Positions 1 to 9,029 of a DNA stretch of 64,000 nucleotides are shown here, piece by piece. Under the pieces are notes generated by a model, which saw nothing but the letters and a program-made list of their open reading frames with translations, was not told the origin of the DNA and ran no database searches. This DNA is from Pelobates cultripes (taxonomy: Eukaryota > Chordata > Amphibia > Anura > Pelobatidae), in assembly GCA_933207985.1 (NCBI GenBank), contig OW240915.1, positions 260,445,891-260,509,890 of the forward strand, read 5' to 3'. How positions within the stretch are numbered: position 1 is the first letter of the stretch; the number at the start of each line of letters is the position of its first letter. Made by a program: the position numbers and the translations under genes.

Positions 1-350
1 GGATAACCATACACATGCCATCCCTCCAAGCACTGCTAGACCAAATATCTATGAAAATTCAATGTGAGTTGATGATGTTAGTCCAGTTAGGTCAGAGACG
101 GGTGACCCAAGAGACAAGCAAACTATGGGATAAGTTCTTAATTTCAGGAACCTAATGGCATCATAACCGTAAACTGTGATAATGGTGGAATACTTACTAT
201 CTTTCTACAGTGGGCTTGGGATGGGACACAGGATTGAGGCCAAAGCAGCATATTAACTTGGCTGCCCTTAAGTTTCCCCTATCTCTTCTATTCACCCTTC
301 TCATTCCACCTTCTCTCATACCTTCTGGGCTTTACCTTTCTTTTGTTATC
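1..350. other. Left flank of the chromovirus, nothing recognised
   Basis: AT-rich sequence with no coding similarity that I can recognise. The long plus-strand frame starting at 210 is accidental: most of it lies inside the 5' LTR and it has no retroelement motif before that. The last bases abut the target-site copy CATAT. Confidence 0.5.
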
Positions 351-355
351 CATAT
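351..355. repeat. Left target-site duplication CATAT
   Basis: The five bases CATAT precede the 5' LTR and recur exactly at 5891-5895 after the 3' LTR. A 5-bp duplication is the normal size for Ty3/gypsy integrases, so both element ends are original and no ectopic recombination has occurred. Confidence 0.93.
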
Positions 356-976
356 TGTCAGGGTCCCGCGGGCGGCTGCGAGGGGAGGCTGCAGTCCGCT
401 CGCGGCACTCACCCTCCAGCCGTCCGCGGTCCCCTTCCAGACATGCGCTCGGCGGGCGGCATCCTCTCTCCCACGGATGCCGTCCGCCTCTTCCTCTGTG
501 TCCCCCAGCGGCAGCATGCATGACGCTGCACGCTGGGAGACCGCCCATTTAAACAAACGCCGGGGTCAGTCACCTGACCCGGCGTTAAAGGCACAGTGCC
601 TCAATCACAGTGGGAGGTTTAGATATCTCCCACGTGTGATTGTTAATTCTGATTGGAAATTATCCAATCAGAATTAACCTTTGGATTTATATACTCACCT
701 TTCCTGTTCCTCTTCGCCCTGTTGTGGTCTTTACTTGCTAGTATTGCTACTTACCTTGTGTTTCTGGTTACGTACTCTCTGGCTTGTTTATCTGACTCTG
801 TGACTTTCTCCTACCCTTTGACCTCGGCTTGTTTCACGTTATTCTGTCTTCTGGTTCCCCTTACTCGGCTTGTTTCCTGACTATTCTTTGTGTGCTTAGC
901 CCGGCCACTCTAAGGTCCGGTACGGCACTTTGTGTGTGTGTGTGTGTTGGCGTGTTTGGTTCCCCGAATCGTGACA
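356..976 (+). repeat. 5' LTR of the chromovirus (621 bp)
   Basis: Begins TGTCAGGG and ends GTGACA, a TG...CA LTR with the inverted ends TGTCA/TGACA. It is almost identical to 5274-5890. The first 200 bp are GC-rich with many CpG; the rest is AT-richer with a TATA motif at 687-694. A (TG)n run near the 3' end is 4 bp longer than in the right LTR. Confidence 0.95.
687..694 (+). promoter_or_regulatory. TATA box of the 5' LTR promoter
   Basis: TTTATATA lies about 28 bases upstream of GCCCTGTTGT at 716-725. RNA starting near 715-716 would place this decamer at its 5' terminus, exactly what a Tf1-type self-priming element needs. The start site is inferred from spacing, not measured. The 3' LTR has the same arrangement, with the decamer at 5634-5643. 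Confidence 0.6.
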
Positions 977-978
977 TT

Positions 979-988
979 ACAACAGGGC
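979..988 (+). other. Primer binding site complementary to the element's own 5' RNA end
   Basis: ACAACAGGGC, two bases after the LTR, is the exact reverse complement of GCCCTGTTGT at 716-725. Two further G.U pairs are possible on one side (726-727 with 977-978). No tRNA 3'-end complement starting with TGG is seen at the usual position. Tf1 and sushi elements are known to prime reverse transcription from the cleaved 5' end of their own mRNA, and this pairing predicts the same here. Confidence 0.75.
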
Positions 989-992
989 CATA

Positions 993-1916
993 ATGGAACC
1001 TGCTGACATACCACAGCTCCTAGTTAATCAGGAGGCTAGAATGGATGGTTTAGACCACCGTATGGATCAGTTTGCCCAAGCTTTACAAACCATACTGGCT
1101 CGTACTGCACACTTGCAACCTGCCGTCCAGGAGGCTGCTGCTGCTGTGCCCGAACCCATTCCCACTCCTGTACCCGTTCCTGCTCATGTTGTTCATATGA
1201 CACCGCCACAGTGCTACAGCGGTGACCCAGCATTGTGTCGTGGTTTCCTCAACCAAATTGACATCCATTTGGTGATGAATCCACGTTCCTATCCCACTGA
1301 CAGATCCAAAATTGCCTTTTTGATAAACCACCTGTCCGGGAAAGCTTTAGCATGGGCTAACCCCATGTGGGAGAATACATCTCCTATGTCCTTTGTAGAT
1401 TTCTTGACAGCTTTCAAACGTACGTTTGATCAACCCGGTAGGGTTGCCTCTGCTGGCAAAGCTCTGCTTAGGGTACGACAGGGTAACAGATCTGTAGCGG
1501 ATTATACTATCGAGTTCCGCACGCTAGCAGCTGAAGTGGTTTGGAATAATGACGCCCTCGTAACAGCCTTTCAGGAGGGTTTGGCCGCCTACATACTGGA
1601 TGAAATAGCATCCAGGGAATTGCCTGTTCTTCTGGATGATGTCATAGATTATGTCATCCTTATTGATAACCGTATTAGAGAGAGGCGGAGTCAAAGACGG
1701 ATGGATACACGGGCATTACCTGCTCCCCCCTCTACTGCTTTACTAGCACTACCCGCTCCTAGTCAACCATCCCCCGAACCCATGCAATTGGGTGCTACGG
1801 GGCTAACTGAGTCTGAAAGAGCATATCGTAGAAGGGAGGGGTTATGCCTTTATTGTGGAAAGAGGGGGCACCACTGTAATGCCTGCCCTAAGTTACAGGG
1901 AAACTACAGCACCTAA
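993..1916 (+). CDS. gag: Gag polyprotein of the chromovirus
   Basis: A 307-residue structural protein that would assemble the virus-like particle and bind element RNA. The ATG lies four bases after the primer site. An N-terminal coiled-coil-like stretch and a Pro/Val-rich linker lead to a retrotransposon-gag capsid domain (about residues 95-205, with conserved AFLINHLSGKALAWA and FRTLAAEV blocks). A single CCHC zinc knuckle follows at residues 285-298 (CX2CX4HX4C). The frame is open throughout and stops at TAA 1914-1916, ten bases after a slippery heptamer. Length and layout match sushi-ichi-type Gag, the family that gave rise to mammalian PEG10. This ORF is intact and could supply Gag. Confidence 0.93.
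   Translation: MEPADIPQLLVNQEARMDGLDHRMDQFAQALQTILARTAHLQPAVQEAAAAVPEPIPTPVPVPAHVVHMTPPQCYSGDPALCRGFLNQIDIHLVMNPRSYPTDRSKIAFLINHLSGKALAWANPMWENTSPMSFVDFLTAFKRTFDQPGRVASAGKALLRVRQGNRSVADYTIEFRTLAAEVVWNNDALVTAFQEGLAAYILDEIASRELPVLLDDVIDYVILIDNRIRERRSQRRMDTRALPAPPSTALLALPAPSQPSPEPMQLGATGLTESERAYRRREGLCLYCGKRGHHCNACPKLQGNYST
1898..1904 (+). promoter_or_regulatory. Putative -1 ribosomal frameshift site GGGAAAC
   Basis: The heptamer reads G GGA AAC in the gag frame, the canonical X XXY YYZ form. A -1 slip here enters the frame that stays open into the protease ORF. It lies just before the gag stop, after the zinc knuckle. PEG10 and sushi elements are known to use GGGAAAC for Gag-Pol synthesis. GC-rich sequence at 1917-1942 could form the stimulatory structure, but I did not fold it. 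Confidence 0.75.
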
Positions 1917-1945
1917 GGCCTAGAGAGGGGTCGGCCTCGGGTGTT

Positions 1946-2605
1946 ATGACTTTGTCCCCTCATGTGTCCATCTCCAGACCGTTTATTACGGTTTCTCTTT
2001 TGGTCAATAAAACCACCATAACAACCAAAGCCTTGATCAATTCAGGTGCGGCAGACAACCTTATGGATGAGAACTTTGCTAAAACCGCAGCCTTGACTTT
2101 GATCCAAAAGGCCACACCCTTGGTCGTTGAGGCCATAGATGGTAGACCACTTGAGAAACCTCTGGTGACCCATGAGACCCAAGAAATAGTGATGTCTGTG
2201 GGTGTTTTGCACAAGGAAAGGTTAACCTTCCAAATAATTGACTCCCCTACTGCTTCCATCGTTCTGGGTTTTCCCTGGTTAGTGAAACACAACCCTGTTC
2301 TCGATTGGGGTTGCTTAGATATACTCTCCTGGGGGGAATCTTGTCAACGAGATTGTATGGCTCATGTACGTCCTGTTTGTTTACTCAACGTGCCCACGGC
2401 TAAACCACTCTCTGTTTCTGTCCCTTCTGTATATGCAGACCTTGCATTGGTTTTTGAAAAAAGGGAGGCAGATAAGCTACCTCCGCATCGTGACTATGAC
2501 TGTGCCATAAACCTATTACCGGGCACTATGCCCCCTAGGGGTAAGGTCTACCCTCTTTCTGAGAAAGAAAACCAGGTCATGGAGAGTACATACGGGAATC
2601 CTTAA
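1946..2605 (+). pseudogene. pol: Chromovirus protease and start of pol, inactivated
   Basis: Retropepsin-type aspartic protease that would process Gag and Pol. The first ATG is at 1946, but the frame is open back to the slippery site at 1898, so frameshifting is the likely entry. The family's active-site motif (Asp-Ser-Gly with flanking ALI) is visible at residues 29-36, but the Asp codon is AAT (2039-2041), giving Asn. This should abolish catalysis. The frame runs toward RT and then stops at 2603-2605. An apparent one-base loss near 2582-2587 puts the remainder of pol in another frame, where the expected RT N-terminal sequence is open from 2587. Two lesions in an element with near-identical LTRs suggest mutation at or soon after insertion, or a defective source copy. 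Confidence 0.88.
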
Positions 2606-2658
2606 GGAAAGGTTTTATTAGAAGGTCCTCCTCTCCTGCTGGTGCTGGTTTCTTTTTT

Positions 2659-5595
2659 GTGGCAAAGAAGGAGGGCGATTTGAGGCCATGTATAGACTAC
2701 AGGGGTCTGAACAATATAACCGTTAAAAACGCCTACCCTATCCCCCTCATCACTGAGTTGTTTGATCGCGTTAAAGGTTCTAAGTACTTTACTAAATTAG
2801 ACCTCAGGGGGGCTTATAACCTTATCCGTATAAAGGAGAATGATGAGTGGAAGACAGCGTTCAATACGCGTAGTGGGCATTATGAATACCTGGTCATGCC
2901 TTTTGGATTGTGTAATGCTCCTGCTGTGTTTCAGGATCTCATAAATGATGTCCTTAGAGATCTATTGCATGTCTGTGCAGTGGTGTACCTTGACGACATA
3001 CTTGTATATTCTCCTGATTTGAAGTCACATCATAATCATGTTAGGATGGTGCTTAAAAAGTTATTACAGAACGGACTTTATTGTAAGTTAGAAAAATGTC
3101 TGTTCGATCAGACCTCTGTGCAATTCCTGGGATATATAATTACTGAACAGGGTTTTAGTATGGATCCTGCTAAATTGGAAGCTATACTGTCCTGGCCACT
3201 TCCCCAAGGACTTAAGGCTATCCAGCGTTTTATAGGTTTTGCTAACTATTATAGAAAATTTATAAAAAACTTCTCACCACTTATCTCCCCTATCACAAAG
3301 CTGACTAAAAAAGGTCTACACCCTAGGGTTTGGACTCCTGAAGCCCTTAAAGCCTTCGAAACTCTCAAGAAAGCATTTGCCTCTGCTCCAGTACTACACC
3401 ACCCTAATCCTTCTCTTCCCTTTGTTATGGAAGTAGACGCTTCTGAATCGGGGGTGGGAGCAGTACTGTCACAAAGGTTATCGTATGACGAACCCCTCCA
3501 TCCCTGTTGTTTCTTTTCTAAAAGGTTGTCTGATCCAGAAAAGAATTACGATGTTGGGAACAGAGAACTATTAGCTATTGTGTTAGCTTTTAAGGAATGG
3601 AGGTACTTATTAGAGGGTTCTAGACACAAAGTTATGGTTATAACAGATCATAAGAACCTCTCCTATATAGCCGATGCTAGAAGGTTGTCCGCCCGACAGG
3701 CTAGATGGTCTCTATTCCTTTCGCGATTCCAATACATTATTACCTATAGACCTGGTTGCCGTAATGCCAAAGCTGACGCTATCTCTCGACAGTATGAACC
3801 TTTAGAATTTGTTAACCCAACTCCTGAACCTATTGTACCAGCTTCTCAGATCATAGCGGCTACCCGTTTGGTTGTTTCGTCTCCCTTCCTTGAGAATATT
3901 AAGACATACCAAACTCAAGAGCCCCAGGAGACGCCTGTTGGTAAACTATACGTGAAAGTAAATGACAGAAAAAAGTTGTTAACATTATTTCACACCGCCA
4001 AAACTGCTGGTCATCCGGGGGTTACCAAGACTTATAAGAGCCTCCTTCAACAGTTCTGGTGGCCTTCACTCAAGCGAGACGTAGTGGATTTTGTTCAGGC
4101 TTGTCGGGTCTGTACGCAGTGTAAGTCTCCTAATATGAGACCCCAAGGCCTACTTATGCCTCTATCTGTACCCAAGAAACCATGGACCCACTTGTCCATG
4201 GATTTTATTGTAGACCTTCCTCCTTCTGATGGTCAGACGGTGATATTAACTGTGACGGATAGGTTCTCTAAAATGGCCCACTTTATTCCGCTTAAGAAAC
4301 TACCCTCTGCGATTCAGCTTGCCCAGGTGTTTGCCAAGGAAGTGTTCCGCTTGCATGGGGTACCTCAGGATATCGTTTCTGACAGGGGCCCGCAATTTGT
4401 CTCTCGGTTTTGGAGGGGCTTTTGTGCTGAGATGGAGGTCTCCTTGTCGTTCACTTCCTCCTATCACCCGCAATCTAATGGTGCAGCCGAACGTGCTAAT
4501 CAGTCTGTGGAATTGTATTTGCGCTGCTTCGTTAATGCGCACCAGGACGACTGGTCTCGCCTTCTTCCGTGGGCTGAATTTGCCAGGAATGCGGTGTCTC
4601 ATTCGTCTACTGGCTTAAGTCCTTTTGAGGTTGCTTATGGGTTTCGGCCTTCTGTCCTTCCCGGTGCGTTCTCTGACAAGGGAATGCCCGCCTTGGACCA
4701 GCACCTCGCCTCTTTACGGAAGACGTGGGATCAGGTCCATATTGCGCTGTCTCGTTCAGCAGTTGCTCAGAAGAAGTTCGCTGATCGCCATAGGGGTGCA
4801 ACCCCTTCTTATGCTCCGGGTGATAGGGTGTGGTTGTCCTCCAAGAACCTCCGTCTCAGGGCCCCCTTGATGAAGTTTGCTCCCAGGTTTCTTGGTCCCT
4901 ACAAAGTGTTACGTAGGATTAACCCCGTTTCCTACTCCCTGGACTTGCCTCCTTCCATGCGTATTCCGCACACAATTCACGTTTCACTTTTGAAGCCCTT
5001 GCTGTGTAACCGGTTCTCTCGTCCCCTCGGACGGCCCGTTTCCCCTCGTACTGTCTCTAGTGACGTGTTCGAAGTGGCTGCCATTCTCGACTCTCGTGTT
5101 TCTAGGGGTCGACTACAATACCTGGTGGACTGGAAGGGTTACGGCCCTGAGGAGCGGTCTTGGGTTTCAAGCTCTGATTTGCACGCCCCCTCTTTAGTCC
5201 GCTCCTTTCATGCCCGGTTTCCTTTGAAGCCTTCTGCTTCCCGCCCTCCAGGCGGTCTTCGAGGGGGGGGTACTGTCAGGGTCCCGCGGGCGGCTGCGAG
5301 GGGAGGCTGCAGTCCGCTCGCGGCACTCACCCTCCAGCCGTCCGCGGTCCCCTTCCAGACATGCGCTCGGCGGGCGGCATCCTCTCTCCCACGGATGCCG
5401 TCCGCCTCTTCCTCTGTGTCCCCCAGCGGCAGCATGCATGACGCTGCACGCTGGGAGACCGCCCATTTAAACAAACGCCGGGGTCAGTCACCTGACCCGG
5501 CGTTAAAGGCACAGTGCCTCAATCACAGTGGGAGGTTTAGATATCTCCCACGTGTGATTGTTAATTCTGATTGGAAATTATCCAATCAGAATTAA
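2659..5595 (+). CDS. pol: Chromovirus Pol: RT, RNase H, integrase, chromodomain
   Basis: A 978-codon frame counted from the internal ATG at 2659; it is open from 2587, so this is the body of pol cut off from protease by a frame break. RT runs to about residue 185, with Asp48 in TKLDLRGAYN and YLDD at 110-113. RNase H spans about 255-375 (Asp260, Glu303, Asp330). Integrase has an HHCC finger at about 445-488 and a catalytic Asp515, Asp575, Glu611 triad with exactly 35 residues between the last two. A chromodomain lies at about 800-853, with the WKGYGPEERSW core. All catalytic residues are present. The frame has no stop at the element body's end: it runs through the polypurine tract and about 320 bp into the 3' LTR, so the last 100 or so residues are LTR-encoded. 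Confidence 0.93.
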   Translation: MAKKEGDLRPCIDYRGLNNITVKNAYPIPLITELFDRVKGSKYFTKLDLRGAYNLIRIKENDEWKTAFNTRSGHYEYLVMPFGLCNAPAVFQDLINDVLRDLLHVCAVVYLDDILVYSPDLKSHHNHVRMVLKKLLQNGLYCKLEKCLFDQTSVQFLGYIITEQGFSMDPAKLEAILSWPLPQGLKAIQRFIGFANYYRKFIKNFSPLISPITKLTKKGLHPRVWTPEALKAFETLKKAFASAPVLHHPNPSLPFVMEVDASESGVGAVLSQRLSYDEPLHPCCFFSKRLSDPEKNYDVGNRELLAIVLAFKEWRYLLEGSRHKVMVITDHKNLSYIADARRLSARQARWSLFLSRFQYIITYRPGCRNAKADAISRQYEPLEFVNPTPEPIVPASQIIAATRLVVSSPFLENIKTYQTQEPQETPVGKLYVKVNDRKKLLTLFHTAKTAGHPGVTKTYKSLLQQFWWPSLKRDVVDFVQACRVCTQCKSPNMRPQGLLMPLSVPKKPWTHLSMDFIVDLPPSDGQTVILTVTDRFSKMAHFIPLKKLPSAIQLAQVFAKEVFRLHGVPQDIVSDRGPQFVSRFWRGFCAEMEVSLSFTSSYHPQSNGAAERANQSVELYLRCFVNAHQDDWSRLLPWAEFARNAVSHSSTGLSPFEVAYGFRPSVLPGAFSDKGMPALDQHLASLRKTWDQVHIALSRSAVAQKKFADRHRGATPSYAPGDRVWLSSKNLRLRAPLMKFAPRFLGPYKVLRRINPVSYSLDLPPSMRIPHTIHVSLLKPLLCNRFSRPLGRPVSPRTVSSDVFEVAAILDSRVSRGRLQYLVDWKGYGPEERSWVSSSDLHAPSLVRSFHARFPLKPSASRPPGGLRGGGTVRVPRAAARGGCSPLAALTLQPSAVPFQTCARRAASSLPRMPSASSSVSPSGSMHDAARWETAHLNKRRGQSPDPALKAQCLNHSGRFRYLPRVIVNSDWKLSNQN
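5261..5273 (+). other. Polypurine tract next to the 3' LTR
   Basis: GAGGGGGGGG at 5261-5270 followed by TAC sits directly before the 3' LTR start TGTCAGGG. This is the expected position and composition for the plus-strand primer of an LTR retrotransposon. Confidence 0.8.
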
Positions 5596-5890
5596 CCTTT
5601 GGATTTATATACTCACCTTTCCTGTTCCTCTTCGCCCTGTTGTGGTCTTTACTTGCTAATATTGCTACTTACCTTGTGTTTCTGGTTACGTACTCTCTGG
5701 CTTGTTTATCTGACTCTGTGACTTTCTCCTACCCTTTGACCTCGGCTTGTTTCACGTTATTCTGTCTTCTGGTTCCACTTACTCGGCTTGTTTCCTGACT
5801 ATTCTTTGTGTGCTTAGCCCGGCCACTCTAAGGTCCGGTACGGCACTTTGTGTGTGTGTGTTGGCGTGTTTGGTTCCCCGAATCGTGACA
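5274..5890 (+). repeat. 3' LTR of the chromovirus (617 bp)
   Basis: Matches 356-976 except for one G/A change near 5656, one C/A change near 5775 and a TG run shorter by 4 bp. It is followed by the target copy CATAT at 5891-5895. Pol translation runs into its first 320 bp. Confidence 0.95.
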
Positions 5891-5942
5891 CATATAACTT
5901 AATTTTTATTGGTGTTTGATTTGTATCACTTGTAATTACAGA

Positions 5943-6415
5943 CACTCCTCACTTACCAACCGTGTTCTGTTTCTGCGACCCGGTCGCAGAACGAATTGGT
6001 TGGTAAGTGAGGGGTTAAGGGATTCCCTACTCTGCTGCTTTCTTCTATGTTCGGGGAAATGTCTATGAACGTCGACGAACGCAATAGAGCAGGGAATCCC
6101 TCCTATCTATGTTCGGGGAAATTTCCCCGAACATAGATTTAAGGTATTCCCTGCTCTGGTGCGCATATCTGTGTTCAGGAACATTTCCCCAAACATAGAC
6201 GAATGTACAAGTGCAGGGAATCCCTCTAATCTATGCTCAGGGAAATTTCCCCGAACATAGATTAGAGGGATTCCCTGCTCTGTTGCGTTTGTCTACGTTC
6301 GGAGAAATATCCTCGAACATAGAAGAATGCAGCAGAGCAGGGAATCCCTCTAATTTCCACGACGGCTCGAACTTACCACCCCGCGAGAGAGCTGGTCGTA
6401 AGTGTGAGTCGTCGT
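5943..6415. repeat. Array of nested palindromes, 124-bp period
   Basis: Three tandem units begin at 6021, 6145 and 6269 (spacing exactly 124 bp; the third is partial). Each unit contains a hairpin ending in GATTCCCTGCTCTG and its complement, plus a second palindrome built on CTATGTTCGGGGAAA. The copy at 6105-6138 is a perfect 34-bp palindrome, and 6213-6278 is a 66-bp palindrome with two mismatched pairs. The array is flanked by two further inverted repeats containing ACTTACCA (5943-6015 and about 6358-6415). No coding potential. It may be a foldback transposon or palindromic satellite; I cannot assign a known family. Confidence 0.85.
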
Positions 6416-6791
6416 AAAGCAGGTAGGTCACAAAACGAGGACCACCTGTACTGATTTGTGTGAACTGCAGTTAATTTTGATGACCAATTTTTGCAACCTG
6501 CATTGCATTGGCCTGGCTATTTGTGAAAATGCTTGATATGTTTTTATGTCCTGCATAACTAAATCAAGTAAAAATTTAAAGATTTTTTTTTTTAAAAAGA
6601 TTGAAATTCACTTTGCATTCTCACTTTAGCAAAAAAAAATAAAAGCACAACAAAACAAATTGCAGAGTATTATATATTCATACATGCTACAAATACAAAA
6701 CATATCTATCCCAGGGATATTCACAGTGTTAAAAAAAATATATCTTTCGTCTTTTTATATTTTCTGTATAGTTGCTAATTCTTACCAAGTA

Positions 6792-7673
6792 CCGTATTTA
6801 TCTGCGTATAACACGCACTTTTTCTCCCTGAAAATAGGGGGCAAATTGTTCCGCGCGGAACAGGAGTTTCTGTTTCCTGTACCCGGTCGGACTGACAGGA
6901 AGGTGCACACTGAGCGTGCACCTTCCTATCACTCCGGCCGGGCACCGCGGACAGCAGAGCAGCTCGGCCACGCTACAAGGGAGGGGGTAAGAAGGGGGTA
7001 AATAGAGGGGGAGGGGGTAAGAAGAGGGGAGGGGAGAGTAAGAAAGGGGGGTAAGAAGATTTGATTTTTAATTCCGCATTTAATTTTAGTTTTTGTCCAA
7101 GTGTCTAGGGTATGATCTAAAATATTGTTAGACTTTCTAGCATCTTTTTATGTTTTTGCATTATTGAGTTGCCACAAAAGGGAACTCATATCTCTTACTT
7201 GGCATGCATCGCTTCCTAATTAGTACCATCCCTCTTTTTATATTGTGCTCAGTTGAATATTTTATATATATATGTTATATCATGTTAGCTGCGTATATAT
7301 TCTTAATTGAGGGAAAATTCACCTCTCTGGCAGAGGAGTGCTGAGTAAGTATTTTCTGATTTAATCTAGGTTTCTTCCCTCTCCATATAAAATTCGGAAA
7401 ACTTTTTTGAGCTAGGCTTTTTTGAGCTAGGGAGAGTAATAAGGGGGTAAGAGAGGGAGGGGGAAGTAAGAAGAGGGGGAGGGGGGAGTAAGAAAGGGGG
7501 GTAAGAAGAGGGGGAGGGGGGAGTAAGAAAGGGGGGTAAGAAGAGGGGGAGTGGGGAGTAAGAAGGGGAAAGAAGTTCTTTATTTGAAATTTAAGTTTTT
7601 TTTTCCTGAAATTTCCTTCTTAAAATGAGGTGCGTGTTATACGCCGGTGCGTGTTATACGCCGATAAATACGG
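6792..7673. mobile_element. Non-autonomous DNA transposon with TA target duplication
   Basis: The terminal inverted repeats CCGTATTTATC-GCGTATAACACGCAC (left) and the reverse complement at the right (ending ATAAATACGG) are about 27 bp with one mismatch. They are flanked by TA at 6790-6791 and 7674-7675. The right TIR motif GTGCGTGTTATACGCC is present twice in tandem. There is no transposase. The interior has a GC-rich head (6840-6975) and G-rich simple repeats. The 370 bp between about 7060 and 7430 differ in composition and may be a later insertion. TA duplication suggests Tc1/mariner-like mobilisation, but the superfamily is not settled. Confidence 0.8.
7436..7572. repeat. G-rich minisatellite in the DNA transposon
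   Basis: Repeats of GGGGAGTAAGAA and GGGGGGTAAGAAGAG, about 15-39 bp per unit. Related copies lie at 6985-7055 in the same element. Confidence 0.75.
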
Positions 7674-7675
7674 TA

Positions 7676-8921
7676 TATAAATGCAACAACAAATTTGGAA
7701 TTAAGTGTTTTAATTTGGGAGAACAATAGCACACAGTACAAGCACATATCTAAATGCTGTCAGAAGTATTACATCCAAAACACTCTGCTTCAGCTGGAAT
7801 AGTATGTGAATGAGGCGATGGCAGAACACTTATTATATTAAGCAGGAAGTCCCACACAAAATGTTTATTTTTTACAATAAAAGATCCTTCACCTCCAATG
7901 ACCCAAAGGCAGTACGTTGGGCAGCTCTGGATCGGTATATTCTGCAGAGTTTACCAGAGGCATATTTCTTTAAAGTTTTGCATACATGCATATGTGTGAC
8001 GATCGAATGTTTTCTGCTACATAAAAATGGTTAAAGCATCTCTGTGTGATAGTTTACTGGGCATGCACCAAAACATGTACATCTCATATGTAATAGAATA
8101 TTCAAGGATGACTACACGTCTCCATCTATCTACTCTAAGCTTTGTTGCCCATTCGCATTAGCAACAGAGATCTTTTGCTCATAATTTGCTGCACACTACT
8201 GTAGTTATCACACATCAAATACATAATGGGGCATAGATACATCTGTAATGTATAACAGAACCATGAGGTTTTCAAAGAAGTTCAGATTTTTTAGATTCCG
8301 AAACTTGGACCTTCTGCATCAGCAAACAATTCTGCCCTGTTTGTTACATGTGAATTTATCTAAAGGGAAAACATACCATGTAATCATTAGCATCATTACA
8401 TAGCTGCCTAGTTTTATGACACTATTAAGGCATAACAAGTGGAAGAATATTTCAGCTTAATTGTACTCACTGAAGTTTTCCAAATAATGAGCAGGGATTT
8501 GAATGTTTGCCAGGATACACCACTTTATCACTGACTACCAAAGGTGATTCCTGTGAAAAGGAAATTTACTGTGATTGTATAATCTCGCTTAGCAGAGGTC
8601 AAAACTAGTACTGTTCCTACAAAGCCGCAGCACACACGGACAACTGCAAGATAATGAAGTGAGGTACTGAAGTAGATAAATTGTTTCTAGTATAATTGTG
8701 AATGTATAATACATTGCCTTCCTTTTTTCTGACCATATATGGTAGTCCATTGATAAGAAACATTTCTAACCTCAATACTACCCTACGCGATCCAAAATAG
8801 AACAACTTAAAAAACATACTACCAAATCAGAACCACCTTCCTATGCGTGAGAAAACTGACCACATTAAATACAATAATATACAATAACATAGAAATCAAC
8901 TCTTCATGCTCTATGACAGTA
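7676..8921. other. AT-rich interval, nothing recognised
   Basis: No coding similarity, terminal repeat or structured element seen. The short frames here have no recognisable motifs. Confidence 0.5.
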
Positions 8922-8942
8922 AGATAGATAGATAGATAGATG

Positions 8943-8997
<55 letters not shown>

Positions 8998-8998
8998 G

Positions 8999-9029
<31 letters not shown>
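8922..9029. repeat. (GATA)n microsatellite
   Basis: About 27 GATA units with two GATG interruptions (near 8939 and 8996). The minus-strand frame of Ser-Ile-Tyr-Leu repeats is an artefact of this repeat. Confidence 0.97.

Larger units (their letters stand above)
356..5890 (+). mobile_element. Ty3/gypsy chromovirus (sushi-like), nearly full length, recently inserted, defective
   Basis: A 5,535-bp LTR retrotransposon in the order LTR, self-complementary primer site, gag, protease, RT, RNase H, integrase, chromodomain, polypurine tract, LTR. The flanking duplication CATAT is perfect. The two LTRs differ only at two substitutions (near 738 and 857 in the left copy) and by 4 bp in a TG run, so insertion is recent. 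The chromodomain, the -1 gag/pol arrangement and the self-priming site place it with vertebrate sushi-ichi/Tf1-type chromoviruses. Protease has lost its catalytic Asp and pol carries a one-base frame break, so this copy cannot encode a complete Pol. It could still be mobilised in trans, because its cis signals look intact. Confidence 0.95.

Noticed and set aside
210..677. 155-codon frame at the left LTR
   Set aside because: It is the LTR-internal continuation of the frame that ends pol in the right LTR; its first 50 codons are flank sequence without motifs.
992..1010. TGGAACCTGC as a tRNA primer site
   Set aside because: It lies inside the gag start and 15 bases from the LTR. The self-complementary site at 979-988 fits position and pairing far better.
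5943..6415. CRISPR array
   Set aside because: The units are palindromic throughout with no unique spacers, and the context is a vertebrate genome.
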